Assembly (NCBI RefSeq): GCF_001641695.1
Contig: NZ_LSEF01000049.1
Coordinates: 1 to 53,398 of the forward strand
Source of the DNA: Bradyrhizobium neotropicale
Lineage (GTDB): Bacteria > Pseudomonadota > Alphaproteobacteria > Rhizobiales > Xanthobacteraceae
Length of the DNA: 53,398 nt
Direction of reading: 5' to 3'
Shown here: one piece after another, positions 20,949 through 29,572 of the stretch
Layout of the letters: each line of letters begins with the position of its first letter
Position numbering within the stretch: position 1 is the first letter of the stretch
Made by a program: the position numbers and the translations under genes
The notes under the pieces: model-generated
The model's database searches: none
What the model saw: the letters and a program-made list of their open reading frames with translations, nothing else
What the model was told of the DNA's origin: nothing

Positions 20949-21041
20949 CTTGGTTACCTGTTGGCTGGCTGATCTGACCGGCGCGCGCCAGGCCGCCGGC
21001 AAATTGCGGAGAAGATCGCGATCCCCGGCGGCGTCCGCGCA

Positions 21042-22244
21042 TCACCAGAGCACTGGGAACTCCTCGAACCCGCCAGTGATGATCTCCTTGCGCAACTTCA
21101 GTGCTTCGGGCGCCACGGCCAGGCGCAGCGCGGGAAAGCGCTGGAAGATCGAACCGAACACCACCTTGAGTTCCAGCCTGGCCAGCGCCAGCCCGATGCA
21201 GTAGTGCGGCCCGTAGGAGAAGGTCAGGTGCGGATTTTCGTCGCGTCCGATATCGAAGATTTCCGGGTCGTCGAAATGGCGCGGATCGAACGACGTCGCC
21301 GGCAGGCCGACCAGCACCTTGCTCTCCGCGGGAATATGCACGCCCGCGATGGTCACGTCGGTTCTCGGATAGCGCATGATGCCGTCCCAGCCCGCGCCCG
21401 GCGGGTACATGCGCAGGATTTCCTCCACCGCCTTGTCCACCAGGGATGCATCGCCGACCAGGCGTTCGCGCTGTTGCGGATGGCGGAACATGGCCAGCAG
21501 GCCGAATTCGATCTGCGCGACGGTGCTCTCGTGCCCCGCCACCAGCATGCCCGCCGCCAGGCCGATCGCCTCTTCCTCGGTTGCCTTGCCCTGGTCGACC
21601 GCCGCGAGCAGATCCGTCAGCAGGTTGTCGCCCGGATCCTGGCGCTTGTCCCGCATCTTGCCGCGGATGTAGGCGCGCAGTTCTTCCCAGGCCAGGCGCG
21701 ACGCGCTGCGCGGGCCGCTTTCATGCTGGTGCGTCATCACCTCGTCGGACAACCCGGCGAAAAACGCGTGCTCCTCGTAGAGCACGCCCATCAGAGCGCT
21801 GATGACCATGGCCGGAAGCGGAAAGGAGAGGTGGCGCCGCAGGTCGGCGGGCTGGGGCTGGGCCGCCAGCGTCTCGAACAACTGCGCGGCGATCGCCTCG
21901 ACCTGCTGCGCGAGTAGCTCCACCCTGCGGTTGCTGAAGGCCGGCGCCACGATCGTGCGTAACCGCGCATGCTCGCCCCCCTCGTGCGAGACCAGCCACC
22001 CCGGCGAACCGAGAATCACCGAGTCCGGGGTGAATGCCGCCGGCGGCATTCCCGCGGGCCGGAACGCCGCGTCGGACAGCGCCGCCTTGGCCTCGTCATA
22101 GCCTGTCACCCACCAGCCTTCGTGCCCGGACGGGAAGCGCACGCGGTGGATCGGACCGTTGGCGCGTAGCGCCAACATCTCGGGCGAGGGCTCGATGTGA
22201 TCGACGCGCCACATCGGCAGCGTCGGCAAGGGTTGTTCAGACAT
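21042..22244 (-). CDS. cyp112: Cytochrome P450 CYP112 (gibberellin pathway)
   Basis: P450 assigned in rhizobia to the C20 oxidations converting GA12 to GA9. The 400-residue protein starts MSEQPLPTLPMWRVDHIEP. The I-helix motif is GMLVAGHESTVAQIEF near residue 235, ExxR is EILRMYPP, and the haem loop is FSYGPHYCIGLALARLEL near residue 345. It is the first gene of the operon. CYP115, which converts GA9 to GA4 in a few bacteria, would be expected immediately upstream but the 254 bp there contain no P450 sequence I can recognise, so the predicted end product is GA9. Confidence 0.92.
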   Translation of the reverse strand: MSEQPLPTLPMWRVDHIEPSPEMLALRANGPIHRVRFPSGHEGWWVTGYDEAKAALSDAAFRPAGMPPAAFTPDSVILGSPGWLVSHEGGEHARLRTIVAPAFSNRRVELLAQQVEAIAAQLFETLAAQPQPADLRRHLSFPLPAMVISALMGVLYEEHAFFAGLSDEVMTHQHESGPRSASRLAWEELRAYIRGKMRDKRQDPGDNLLTDLLAAVDQGKATEEEAIGLAAGMLVAGHESTVAQIEFGLLAMFRHPQQRERLVGDASLVDKAVEEILRMYPPGAGWDGIMRYPRTDVTIAGVHIPAESKVLVGLPATSFDPRHFDDPEIFDIGRDENPHLTFSYGPHYCIGLALARLELKVVFGSIFQRFPALRLAVAPEALKLRKEIITGGFEEFPVLW

Positions 22245-22468
22245 GGTGGCACTTCACTCTCTAAGCGATGGAAGGCCGGAAGGTGACCGGCAGGCGCTGC
22301 GGGCAGCGGCTTTACGTGCGCTTGCGTTCACTTCTGTTCGTCGAGCGGCGGGGAAGGCGGCCGGACCCTAGGGCCTCAATTTGGCTTTAGCCAACTACCG
22401 AATCTTGTAGTAGCCCCCTAAGCTAAACGCCTGGTGACGAAAAATTTGCGGAAAACTCTGTCGCCACG

Positions 22469-22484
22469 CGGAAACCTATTTCCG
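22469..22484. repeat. Palindrome ahead of the recombinase gene (possible res subsite)
   Basis: CGGAAA-CCTA-TTTCCG is a perfect inverted repeat ending 14 bp before the serine recombinase start. A related partial copy (GCGGAAAACT) lies at 22448-22457. Resolvase genes often have their crossover site directly upstream and regulate themselves through it. The spacing is suitable, but only one perfect subsite is visible. Confidence 0.35.
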
Positions 22485-22498
22485 ATGGGTATCCGCCT

Positions 22499-23101
22499 AT
22501 GTTGGTTGGCTACATGCGCGTGTCGCCGGACTCCGACCGCCAGAGCACGGACTTGCAGCGCGATGCGCTGCTCGCCGCCGGCGTTGATCCGCTTCACCTG
22601 TTCGAGGATCACGCCTCGGGCGCGAAGGATGACCGCACTGGCTTGGCGCGGGCGCTCGAATTCGTCCGGCCCGGCGACGTGCTGGTCGTGTGGAAACTCG
22701 CGCGGCTCGGCCGCTCGCTGTCGCACCTGCTCGCCATCGTGACCTCGCTCAAGGACAATCGGGTGGCGTTCCGCTCGCTGACCGAGAACCTGGACACTAC
22801 GACACCCTCGGGCGAATTCCTGTTCCAGGTGTTCGGCGCGCTCGCGCAGTATGAGCGCGCTTTGATCCAGGAGCGTGTCGTCGCCGGCCTGGCCGCCGCA
22901 CGCAAACGCGGCCGGATCCGCGGCCGGCCGCAGGCGATCACCGGCGAGAAGCTGGACGCCATCATCGCCGCGCTGGACGGCGGCATGTCCAAAGCGGCGG
23001 TATGTCGCAGCTTCGGCGTCAAGCGAACCACGCTGATCGAGATCCTGGCACGGGTCGGTTGGATGGGCTCCCGTGGCGCCCGCGAAGCGGATCAAGTTTA
23101 G
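22499..23101 (+). CDS. Serine recombinase (resolvase/invertase family)
   Basis: Site-specific recombinase of 200 residues. The N-terminal catalytic domain begins MLVGYMRVSPDSDRQSTDLQ with the nucleophile serine in RVS, and contains the conserved ARLGRSLSHLL and ALAQYERALIQER segments. A C-terminal helix-turn-helix follows (GGMSKAAVCRSFGVKRTTLIE, shown in parts as SKAAVCRSFGVKRTTL). The length fits Tn3-type resolvases and Pin-type invertases. No transposase or transposon ends are seen nearby, so it is either a remnant of a transposon or a free-standing island recombinase. It lies divergent from the gibberellin operon. Confidence 0.88.
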   Translation: MLVGYMRVSPDSDRQSTDLQRDALLAAGVDPLHLFEDHASGAKDDRTGLARALEFVRPGDVLVVWKLARLGRSLSHLLAIVTSLKDNRVAFRSLTENLDTTTPSGEFLFQVFGALAQYERALIQERVVAGLAAARKRGRIRGRPQAITGEKLDAIIAALDGGMSKAAVCRSFGVKRTTLIEILARVGWMGSRGAREADQV

Positions 23102-23511
23102 TCACGACTCCAACAATACGACCCGCCTCGTGAGTCGAGTAAGCAATCTTCAATCTCTGCCGGACCAATTCCGTAGCCGGCAGACCCAATCACGTCTTCG
23201 CTGCGGTCCTTGAAAGCGGGGCCGGCCATTGACATTGTGTATTCCTTGATCTCCTGTTAGGAGCCATTTGCCATCAGGACCTTCTACGAACTTTTCGCGC
23301 GTCGCTTCAGGATTATTCCAGTAGCCGAGAACATCGCCGGATCGGGTGATAACACCGCGATGGCTCCCTCTGCTTCATCCGGTTGCCTGGCGCCCGTGGC
23401 AACATCGATGACATCGACGACATGACCAGATCGGCCCATTGTGCCTGGAACGGCGGATCTAGCGCCGCGCACGACGGCAAACCCTCCTTGCTCAGCACGG
23501 ACGATTTCGCT
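23100..23511 (-). pseudogene. Decayed acyl-CoA ligase (AMP-binding enzyme) fragment
   Basis: Read on the minus strand with two frameshifts, the sequence gives AEQGGFAVVRGARSAVPGTM, then IAVLSPDPAMF, then GYWNNPEATREKFVEGPDG with KWLLTGD, and finally SEDVIGSAGYGIGPAEIED. These are the consecutive core motifs A6 to A8 of acetyl/acyl-CoA synthetases in the right order. No part of the N-terminal P-loop half is present. The fragment abuts the end of the methyltransferase gene, so a recombination junction lies near 23500. It cannot encode a working enzyme. Confidence 0.75.
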
Positions 23512-24205
23512 CGGGTGCATCGAAGGCAATGTAGGCTCGCGCGCAGGGTGGGTAGGTCTGAAAATAGACCAGCCGCCGGTCAGACCGCCTTGCGACATCC
23601 GTAAGCGCTTGCGTGTGCCAGAGGCCCCATTTGCCGATGTTCAGGAAGTAATCATCTAAGAATAATACTCCGCCTGGTACGATCCGGGGCAGCAACGCGC
23701 TGCATGCAGCTTCAATTGATGACGGAAGATTGCAGTCGATCACACCGACGGCCACGGGTTGGCTCGGCTCTTCTCCTCTTGTTGATTCGTTGCGAAAGTC
23801 ACCCTTCACTATGCGCAACCGCTCGGGCCCGATGTTCTTTTCAAGAAACTCACGAGTGGCTTGTTCGTCCGCACAATAATCACCCGGCTTCAGAAAGGGT
23901 AACATTGACCGCTCTTGTTTCGTCATCTCCGGCTCCCCTGCGAAGCTTTCGAAGCCGACATACCGCATGATTACGCCCAAGCGATCCAGGATGTGGTGGG
24001 CACTAAACATCATCTCGCCACGAAACAGTCCAAACTCGACGTAGTCTCCCACCAATCTGTTCATCGCGAGATAACCGCGAATATCCAACAGAAACTGCAC
24101 TTTGCGCTGTTGACGATGACGATGGTCGAGCTCATCGGACAGTGAGCGCAAATCGCTAGCGATTTCGTCCATGGATCTTGTGGCGTCGTCGAGATGTGTA
24201 CGCAT
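23492..24205 (-). CDS. TylF/MycF-family SAM-dependent methyltransferase
   Basis: Putative O-methyltransferase, 237 residues. An N-terminal helical stretch is followed by the SAM-binding region GDYVEFGLFRGEMMFSAHHI near residue 55 (VEFG, then a Gly-rich turn) and GFESFAGEP. GVIDCNLPSSIEAACSALLP and GGVLFLDDYFL follow, the latter matching the metal-binding acidic pair used by TylF, MycE and MycF macrolide-sugar methyltransferases. The last residues may have been altered by the junction with the ligase relic. It is divergent from the PhnW-like gene and could tailor the same product. The real substrate is unknown. Confidence 0.72.
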   Translation of the reverse strand: MRTHLDDATRSMDEIASDLRSLSDELDHRHRQQRKVQFLLDIRGYLAMNRLVGDYVEFGLFRGEMMFSAHHILDRLGVIMRYVGFESFAGEPEMTKQERSMLPFLKPGDYCADEQATREFLEKNIGPERLRIVKGDFRNESTRGEEPSQPVAVGVIDCNLPSSIEAACSALLPRIVPGGVLFLDDYFLNIGKWGLWHTQALTDVARRSDRRLVYFQTYPPCARAYIAFDAPERNRPC

Positions 24206-24212
24206 CGCTACA
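24197..24212. promoter_or_regulatory. Candidate NifA upstream activator site
   Basis: TGT-ACGCATCGCT-ACA is a perfect TGT-N10-ACA. It overlaps the start codon of the methyltransferase gene and lies about 250 bp upstream of the -24 element at 24460, further than the usual 80 to 150 bp. The six fixed bases are expected by chance about once in 4 kb, so the support is weak on its own. Confidence 0.25.
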
Positions 24213-24459
24213 ACCGTTGTCGCCTTTCAAACGTCTGCCGCCGACCAGTAGAACACCTAACCGCGTCAAGAAGAGAGACTACGCCTCGCAGATGGCGCCA
24301 GTGTGGCGTCTCCGAAGCGTGCTGCCGTGGGATCGATAAGCAGCTTGACGCAGGTCGCCATTCCACGATGGCCGCGCCGCTGCTTCGTGGCGCCAACTTG
24401 TCGGCTATTCACGTGGAGCTATGTGCGACAGCTCCGTAACCCTTCTACGACGCTCCTCT

Positions 24460-24475
24460 TGGCACGTAGCATGCA
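24460..24475 (+). promoter_or_regulatory. Sigma-54 (-24/-12) promoter upstream of the PhnW-like gene
   Basis: TGGCACGTAGCATGCA matches the RpoN consensus TGGCACR-N4-TTGCW at every fixed position except one (A for T at the first base of TTGC). The GG and GC pairs are correctly spaced. It lies 107 bp upstream of the ATG of the aminotransferase gene. In rhizobial islands such promoters are usually driven by NifA, DctD or related activators. Confidence 0.6.
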
Positions 24476-24581
24476 AAGTTCTGGGTGGCCGGATCAAATC
24501 CGGTTGGATTGAGACCTGGATGTCCTGGCACCTCACTCGCGCATGTTCGAATTTGCTTGAGAGCCGCAGGCCCGAATTCAT

Positions 24582-25700
24582 ATGACCGCCGATCTGACCA
24601 GAACACCACTTCTCTTGACGCCGGGACCGTTAACCACGCAATCGCGAACTCGCTCGGCCATGCTGAAGGACTGGGGATCTCGCGATCCTGCCTTTGTCGA
24701 CATGACGAGACAGCTGCGCGAACGGCTATTGAAGATCGTCAATGGCGAGCCGACCCATGTTGCAATACCACTCCAAGGCAGCGGTACTTTCGCGGTCGAA
24801 GCCACACTCGCCTCTCTGATCAAGCCTGATGATAAGATACTGATACTGTCGAACGGCGCCTATGGGGAGCGCATGATCGACATTGCGCGACGCCTGAACC
24901 GACGATTTCTGGCCTTGCATTGGCCAGAACACCTGCCCATCGACCTGCAGCAGGTTGACAAGGCAGTTGCACTGGACCCGACAATTAGCCACGTCGTGCT
25001 CGTGCATTGCGAAACAACATCGGGAATACTCAATCCGTTTGAGCAAATCGCTTCCATCGTACTCGGTCACGGACGCGGCTTGATATTGGACGCCATGAGC
25101 AGTTTCGGCGCACTCCCGATCGACCTGTCGAAGTTTCCAATTACCGCCGCCGTTGCTTCCAGCAACAAGTGTCTCGAGGGCGTACCGGGTATCGGCTTTT
25201 CCATTGTAGACAAGAGAGCGATCGCTGCGGCCAAACGGGACAACATCCCTTCTCTGTCTCTTGATCTATATGATCAATGGCGCGGATTCGAGAACAATGG
25301 CCAATGGCGATTCACGCCACCCGTGCAAGTCGTTGCGGCACTGGTCGAGGCTTTGCGTCTGCTGGAAGAAGAAGGGGGACCCGCAGAGCGTCTTAAGAGG
25401 TATCAGCGAAATTTCTCTACACTCCGAGCTGGGATGGAGCAGCTCGGCTTCCGGATGTTTCTTGATGCGGCAGTTCAGGCACCGATCATCGCCACGTTCT
25501 TGCCGTTGGACGACCTAGATCTTCGATCTGACGATCTTTTTGTCGCGCTTCAAACTCGAGGTTTTTCAATATACCCGGGGAAGCTGACGATGAGAGATAG
25601 CTTCCGTATTGGCTGCATAGGCGCCGTTGTACCAAGCGATTTTGAGGCGCTGGTTGACGCTTGTCGCGAGATTGTGAGCCTCAAGAGAGGCCACAGCTAG
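24582..25700 (+). CDS. phnW: PhnW-like 2-aminoethylphosphonate aminotransferase
   Basis: Class V PLP-dependent aminotransferase, 372 residues, the size of 2-aminoethylphosphonate:pyruvate transaminases, which interconvert aminoethylphosphonate and phosphonoacetaldehyde. Signatures are LLTPGPLTTQSRTRSAMLKD with SRDPAF at the N-terminus, PLQGSGTFAVEATL near residue 65, and the PLP lysine in SSNKCLEGVPGIGF near residue 195, the SNKCxEGVPG form characteristic of PhnW. It leads a plus-strand operon with a nucleotidyltransferase and a PhyH dioxygenase. No catabolic partner (PhnX or PhnA) and no PepM is in the window. Activated-phosphonate synthesis is therefore suggested but unproven. Confidence 0.82.
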   Translation: MTADLTRTPLLLTPGPLTTQSRTRSAMLKDWGSRDPAFVDMTRQLRERLLKIVNGEPTHVAIPLQGSGTFAVEATLASLIKPDDKILILSNGAYGERMIDIARRLNRRFLALHWPEHLPIDLQQVDKAVALDPTISHVVLVHCETTSGILNPFEQIASIVLGHGRGLILDAMSSFGALPIDLSKFPITAAVASSNKCLEGVPGIGFSIVDKRAIAAAKRDNIPSLSLDLYDQWRGFENNGQWRFTPPVQVVAALVEALRLLEEEGGPAERLKRYQRNFSTLRAGMEQLGFRMFLDAAVQAPIIATFLPLDDLDLRSDDLFVALQTRGFSIYPGKLTMRDSFRIGCIGAVVPSDFEALVDACREIVSLKRGHS

Positions 25701-25889
25701 CGCGGCCAAGCGTCTGCTTCGCCCTAGCGAGCCGGACCGTCGTCCGATTCCGTCTTCCTACCGTGACCGGTGATGGACCCACCAATTCTTGCAGGAGATC
25801 GCAAGCCTCAGGTCATGGTAGTCCGCCGCCGACAGCTCGTAGATAAGTCCCTCAAAGCACCAAATCCTGAGAGGTGCCCGCGGCCGGAG

Positions 25890-26684
25890 ATGAGTACAAG
25901 CGCTCACGCAGTCATCCTCGCCGCTGGTGCCGGCAACCGACTGGGTATGAAGGGAGTACCCAAGGCGCTGCTGCGGTTTGGATCGAAAAGCTTGTTGTCT
26001 CGTCACATTGAATCGCTCAGGAGAATCGGAGTCACGCGGATTGACATTGTGGTCGGTTATGAGGCGACCGCAATTTTCCAGGCCCTAGTAGGTGAGTGCG
26101 GAGCCATCGCAGTTCGCGTAATCCCCGTTTTGTGGCAGGAGAAGGGAAGTCTCTTTTCGCTTGTGGCGGCGAACATTGGGTCTTTGGACGCGGATACGGT
26201 CCTATTGATGGATGCCGATGTGCTCTACCATGGCGCGATCATTGAACGTCTCGTCAGTTCCCGGAGCCAGAATGCGGTACTCGTCGATCGTAACGGCGCC
26301 GTCGGCTCCGAACCGGTAAAGCTCTGCGTAAGAGGAAACACGATCGTCGATTTCGAGAAACGGCCGACCGATTTGGGCGACTGGTATGGCGAATCAGTCG
26401 GCTTCTTCAAACTGGGACCGACGGCTCGCCACGAACTTGGCGCGATAGGTTCTCAGCTCCTCTCTGCCCGAGGTGACCGTTTGGAATACGAAGCGGCTTT
26501 AAAGCCAGTTCTGTTGAATGCATCCCACAAATTCGCACCTGAGGACATCACAGGTCTCCCATGGATCGAGATTGACTTCGAAGACGATCTCCGACGAGCG
26601 GAGACCCATGTATTTCCATTTCTAGAAGAGACTTTGTCTGGAAATGCGTCCTTAGACGGAGGAGACAATGACAATGAAAGCTGA
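25890..26684 (+). CDS. Nucleotidyltransferase, possibly a phosphonate cytidylyltransferase (PntC-like)
   Basis: Sugar/choline-type nucleotidyltransferase, 264 residues from ATG 25890 (MSTSAHAVILAAGAGNRLG); an in-frame ATG at 25770 would add 40 residues of unknown value. The NTP-binding signature is LAAGAGNRLGMKGVPKALL, and the metal-binding aspartates are in VLLMDADVLYH near residue 110. VEYEAA-type and IEIDFEDDL segments close the protein. PntC enzymes that couple CTP to aminoethylphosphonate are typically encoded beside PhnW homologues, which is the arrangement here. Other activities of the fold, such as LicC-like phosphocholine or sugar-1-phosphate activation, are possible. The end overlaps the next gene by 17 bp. 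Confidence 0.7.
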   Translation: MSTSAHAVILAAGAGNRLGMKGVPKALLRFGSKSLLSRHIESLRRIGVTRIDIVVGYEATAIFQALVGECGAIAVRVIPVLWQEKGSLFSLVAANIGSLDADTVLLMDADVLYHGAIIERLVSSRSQNAVLVDRNGAVGSEPVKLCVRGNTIVDFEKRPTDLGDWYGESVGFFKLGPTARHELGAIGSQLLSARGDRLEYEAALKPVLLNASHKFAPEDITGLPWIEIDFEDDLRRAETHVFPFLEETLSGNASLDGGDNDNES

Positions 26685-27447
26685 TCTTTCACGCGGCACT
26701 TCGTTGGACTTGGAGAATAAGAGAGCGTCGTTCGACAAGGATGGGTTTGTAAAATTCGCAGGTCTCGTTGAGAACGCGCAGGAACTTCGCGAGCATATCC
26801 TGGCCATCGAAGCCGCGGAGCCCCAAGTGGACGGCCCGTGGCTCTACTTTGAGTCCAGCGGAAAAGACGCTTCGCCGTTGATCAATCGAATCGAAAACTT
26901 CGCCGATCATGATGATGTGCTTGGCGATTGCGTTCGGTCCTCATTGTTGGCCGATATCACTGCCCAATTGCTAGGCGAGCCAGTGTGTCTCTTCAAAGAA
27001 AAAATCAACCTAAAGCTACCTGGCGGCGGCGGATTTGAGCTTCATCAGGATCAACAGGCCGGGTGGAGCCGCTATGCCCGCCTGTTTGTCACCGCGCTGA
27101 TCGCTATTGACGCCGCGGATACTTCCAATGGGTGCCTGGAAGTCTTTCCTGGTCTTCACAAAGATGGTCATTTGGGGCCAGAAGGAAGCCCGCTACCCAT
27201 CAGCGCCGTAGGGAACAGAGCTCCCATACCGGTCGAGCTGTCGCCGGGTGACGTGCTTTTCTTTGATAGTTACGCTCCTCATACTTCAAAGCCAAACTTA
27301 TCCGATCGTCCACGTCGCGCGATGTACCTTACGTATAATAGGTTGCGAGATGGCGACCGCAGAGAAGACTACTACCTGCACAAATGGGATACCTATCCCC
27401 CGGATATTGCCCGACGAAAGGACAGGACTTACGCTTATCGTGTGTGA
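26668..27447 (+). CDS. Phytanoyl-CoA dioxygenase (PhyH) family Fe(II)/2-oxoglutarate oxygenase
   Basis: Nonhaem iron dioxygenase of 259 residues; GAGGAGACA precedes the ATG at 26668, and a second ATG lies at 26674. The iron ligands are visible as His and Asp in FELHQDQQAGW near residue 127 and the distal His in APHTSKPN near residue 210, with the 2-oxoglutarate arginine in RPRRAMYLTYN. PhyH proteins include PhnY, which hydroxylates aminoethylphosphonate, and several natural-product hydroxylases. Translational overlap with the nucleotidyltransferase and the nearby PhnW suggest a phosphonate or amino-phosphonate substrate. Expected location is cytoplasmic. Confidence 0.8.
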   Translation: MTMKADLSRGTSLDLENKRASFDKDGFVKFAGLVENAQELREHILAIEAAEPQVDGPWLYFESSGKDASPLINRIENFADHDDVLGDCVRSSLLADITAQLLGEPVCLFKEKINLKLPGGGGFELHQDQQAGWSRYARLFVTALIAIDAADTSNGCLEVFPGLHKDGHLGPEGSPLPISAVGNRAPIPVELSPGDVLFFDSYAPHTSKPNLSDRPRRAMYLTYNRLRDGDRREDYYLHKWDTYPPDIARRKDRTYAYRV

Positions 27448-27589
27448 CGCGCGCACCACGAACTTTTTCCTGTGTTGATCGGATAGGTTACCGATGCTGG
27501 ATTGAGCGAGATCAACAGCAGGATGACTTCGGCTTCCTCAGGTAGACTCGAGGAAAACAACGGTAAGGACAGTGCTTCCATAATTGTGG

Positions 27590-27990
27590 CTGATAAAACG
27601 CGAGCCTTGCACCGAGCGGTTCAAGGATGCTGCCAGCAGCCGATCAGAATTGACCCGTGGTCCAATGTGTCAAGTCCGTTGTCATCCTGCGGCGCAGTAC
27701 TGCCCCCTCTACTCCGGCAGTCGGCTCACGACGAGTGCCGCCATTCGGATCATGGACCGCTCGCTCCACCGCCGCGCGCGACTCGACCGAGGGGAAATCG
27801 GCGTCGGTGCGGCCAAAGTGATTGAGCCCGCGCGGATGGCTTCAATATCCAACACTGAAGCTGTGGGCCTTTGCGGAGCCCGCCTCGCACGCGCGAACCG
27901 AGTGGACGCCTGAGATCTTCACAATTGCCTCCCCAATCGTGCCGCGCGCACAGCTCTTCATCGCCTGCATTTCGAACAGCTTCTCCCGAA
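27590..27990 (-). pseudogene. Decayed copy of the 3' end of traG
   Basis: About 400 bp on the minus strand align with the C-terminal coding part of the intact traG (roughly 31925-32330). The two share blocks such as TTGCACCGAGCGGTTCA versus TTGCATCGAGCGGTTCA, and GCCATTCGGATCATGGACCG versus a near match, then GAGATCTTCACAATTGCCTC versus GAGACCATTACAATTGCCTC. Frames are broken and no start exists. It lies in the same orientation as traG and about 4 kb away, so the two copies form direct repeats around the aldolase-dioxygenase-SGNH block. Confidence 0.75.
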
Positions 27991-28694
27991 ATTGAGTTCG
28001 GAAATTATGAATTTTCGCTTGTGCCGTCGGGCAAAACAGTGGTCTATGTGGTGCATACGGACTCAGAAGGGGAAGTTCCACGATGGCTGATCGAAGCGGC
28101 ACGCATTCGGATCTTGCCGTGATTTCAAAACTCAACGGAGATTTCAGGAAGAACTATGGAACGCTGCTTGGAGCCTTTCTCTACCTGCGGTCGATGCAAG
28201 TGGCCGGCGGAAGGGCCTCTTTGTGCAGTGGTCTCCTTATTGCGGCCCTTTCAGCGCTGTTGAGCTGGTTTGCCCAACATGGCTGGCGATGACTGCTATG
28301 AGGCTGCCAGTCTCATCAATGAGATCATTGGCGCGTGAGACTCGCCGCGGTCTAAGCGACAAGGATGGAGCGATCGGCAATTGGGAGTCGCCAGTTATTG
28401 CCAGACCAGAATAACTAAGCCTCAGCCTGTTCCTGCAGGATAGCGTGAGCGACCGGCTTCAATGATCTTGCCGTCGGCCAGAGACCTAACTGAAGTCAGC
28501 CGACCGCGTCAGTTCACCCTTCGCCTTGGGGAAATCATTGACGGATTGGATATCCGGCAGCGGCCGCCACCGTTCGACAACCTGGTCTTTTGCCGGTTGT
28601 GTACGGTTTCGGACGCTTACGTCTGAAAGCCGACGCGCAGGGCGCCGACTGCACCGGGGCTTTGCCTTACACAGCCATCGCGCGATGTGTTTGC
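27991..28694. other. Intergenic stretch between the traG relic and the sigma-54 promoter
   Basis: No convincing gene is seen in these 700 bp. A 69-codon plus-strand frame at 28083-28292 (MADRSGTHSDLAV, ending in a hydrophobic stretch) has no resemblance I can name. The last 100 bp hold the regulatory sites described for 28600-28710. Confidence 0.4.
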
Positions 28695-28710
28695 TGGCAC
28701 AGCAATTGCT
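28695..28710 (+). promoter_or_regulatory. Sigma-54 (-24/-12) promoter upstream of the aldolase gene
   Basis: TGGCACAGCAATTGCT is a perfect match to the RpoN consensus TGGCAC-N5-TTGCW. It lies 86 bp upstream of the aldolase start at 28796. A near-match to the NifA site, TGT-ACGGTTTCGG-ACG at 28600-28615 (one mismatch in the second half-site), is centred about 90 bp upstream of the -24 element, a normal NifA distance. Together they suggest expression in nitrogen-fixing conditions. Confidence 0.75.
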
Positions 28711-28795
28711 CGATTGAGGATGTCGAGCTTGCAGCCGCCAACCCAGCGGCTGCTGCCACTGGCGACGACCGGTGTCTCGCATCACGAAAAGGCCG

Positions 28796-29556
28796 ATGAT
28801 GACAGCGCATCCGAATCAGGCGATCGCCACAGATACAATGCGGCAGATTCGGGTTGACCTTGCCGCAGCCGACCGGCTGATTCATCGGCTCGGCCTCGAC
28901 GACAGCATCTATACCCACATCTCGGCTCGCCTTCCCGGCGATCACGAACGCATTCTGATCAATCCGTTCGGGATGCGCTTTGACGAAGTGACTGCCTCGA
29001 ACCTTGTCACGATCAACATCGACGGCACGGTCGTCGACGATCCCCTCGGACTTGGTATCAATCCGGCCGGCTTCAATATTCACGCCGCGATTCATTCCGC
29101 ACGAAAAGACGCAATGTGCGTACTGCACACCCACACAATTGCCGGGGTTGCGGTTTCGTCACTGAAAGCTGGTCTGCGGCCACTCACTCAATGGTCGCTC
29201 CAGTTCATAGACAGCCTCGCCTATCACGACTATGGAAAAATCGCGCTCGATATTGGTGAGCGCGCCAGACTTGTTGCCGATCTCGGCGACAAATCCGTCA
29301 TGATTCTGCGAAATCACGGCTTGCTGACCTGCGGACGCTCCGTTGCCGAATCCTTCAAGCTGATGCGCAACCTTGAGCGATCTTGTCAGGCGCAATTGGC
29401 AATTCAAGCTGCAGGATCACTGAGGCTACTGCCCGCCGGGCTGCGCAACAGTACGCAAGCTTCTACGACGGCATCGAAGCGGGAGAAACGCCGGATGTCG
29501 AATGGGCCGCCTTCAGACGTCTGCTGGAGCGAACCGATCCGGACTTCATGAACTAG
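28796..29556 (+). pseudogene. Class II aldolase/adducin-family protein, frameshifted near its end
   Basis: Zn-dependent aldolase-fold protein. The N-terminal part (MMTAHPNQAIATDTMRQIRV) leads into LGLDDSIYTHISARLPG, the metal ligands in VLHTHTIAGVAVSS near residue 115, and the third histidine in ILRNHGLLTCG near residue 175. This matches the class II aldolase/adducin family. After AAGSLRLLP (about 29430) the frame changes to unrelated sequence and stops at 29551. The expected ending, AQQYASFYDGIEAGETPDVE and LLERTDPDFMN, continues in another frame to a stop at 29554-29556. The catalytic core is intact, so a shortened active protein is conceivable. It is 16 bp from the next gene. Confidence 0.72.
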
Positions 29557-29572
29557 CCTCGAGGAGGCTGAA

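Noticed and set aside
22253..22268. TGGCAC element near the CYP112 start as a sigma-54 promoter
   Set aside because: The element points away from CYP112 and lacks the GC of a -12 box at the right distance.
22245..22430. Possible CYP115 remnant upstream of CYP112
   Set aside because: Only a 12-codon frame ending LDEQK is open in the right direction; too short to call a P450 end.
24526..24541. Second -24/-12-like element, TGGCACCTCACTCGCG
   Set aside because: Only 40 bp from the start codon and with a mismatch in the -12 box; the element at 24460 is better.
27502..27825. 107-codon plus-strand frame after the PhyH gene
   Set aside because: It is the antisense of the decayed traG end; the same is seen opposite the intact traG at 31869-32150.
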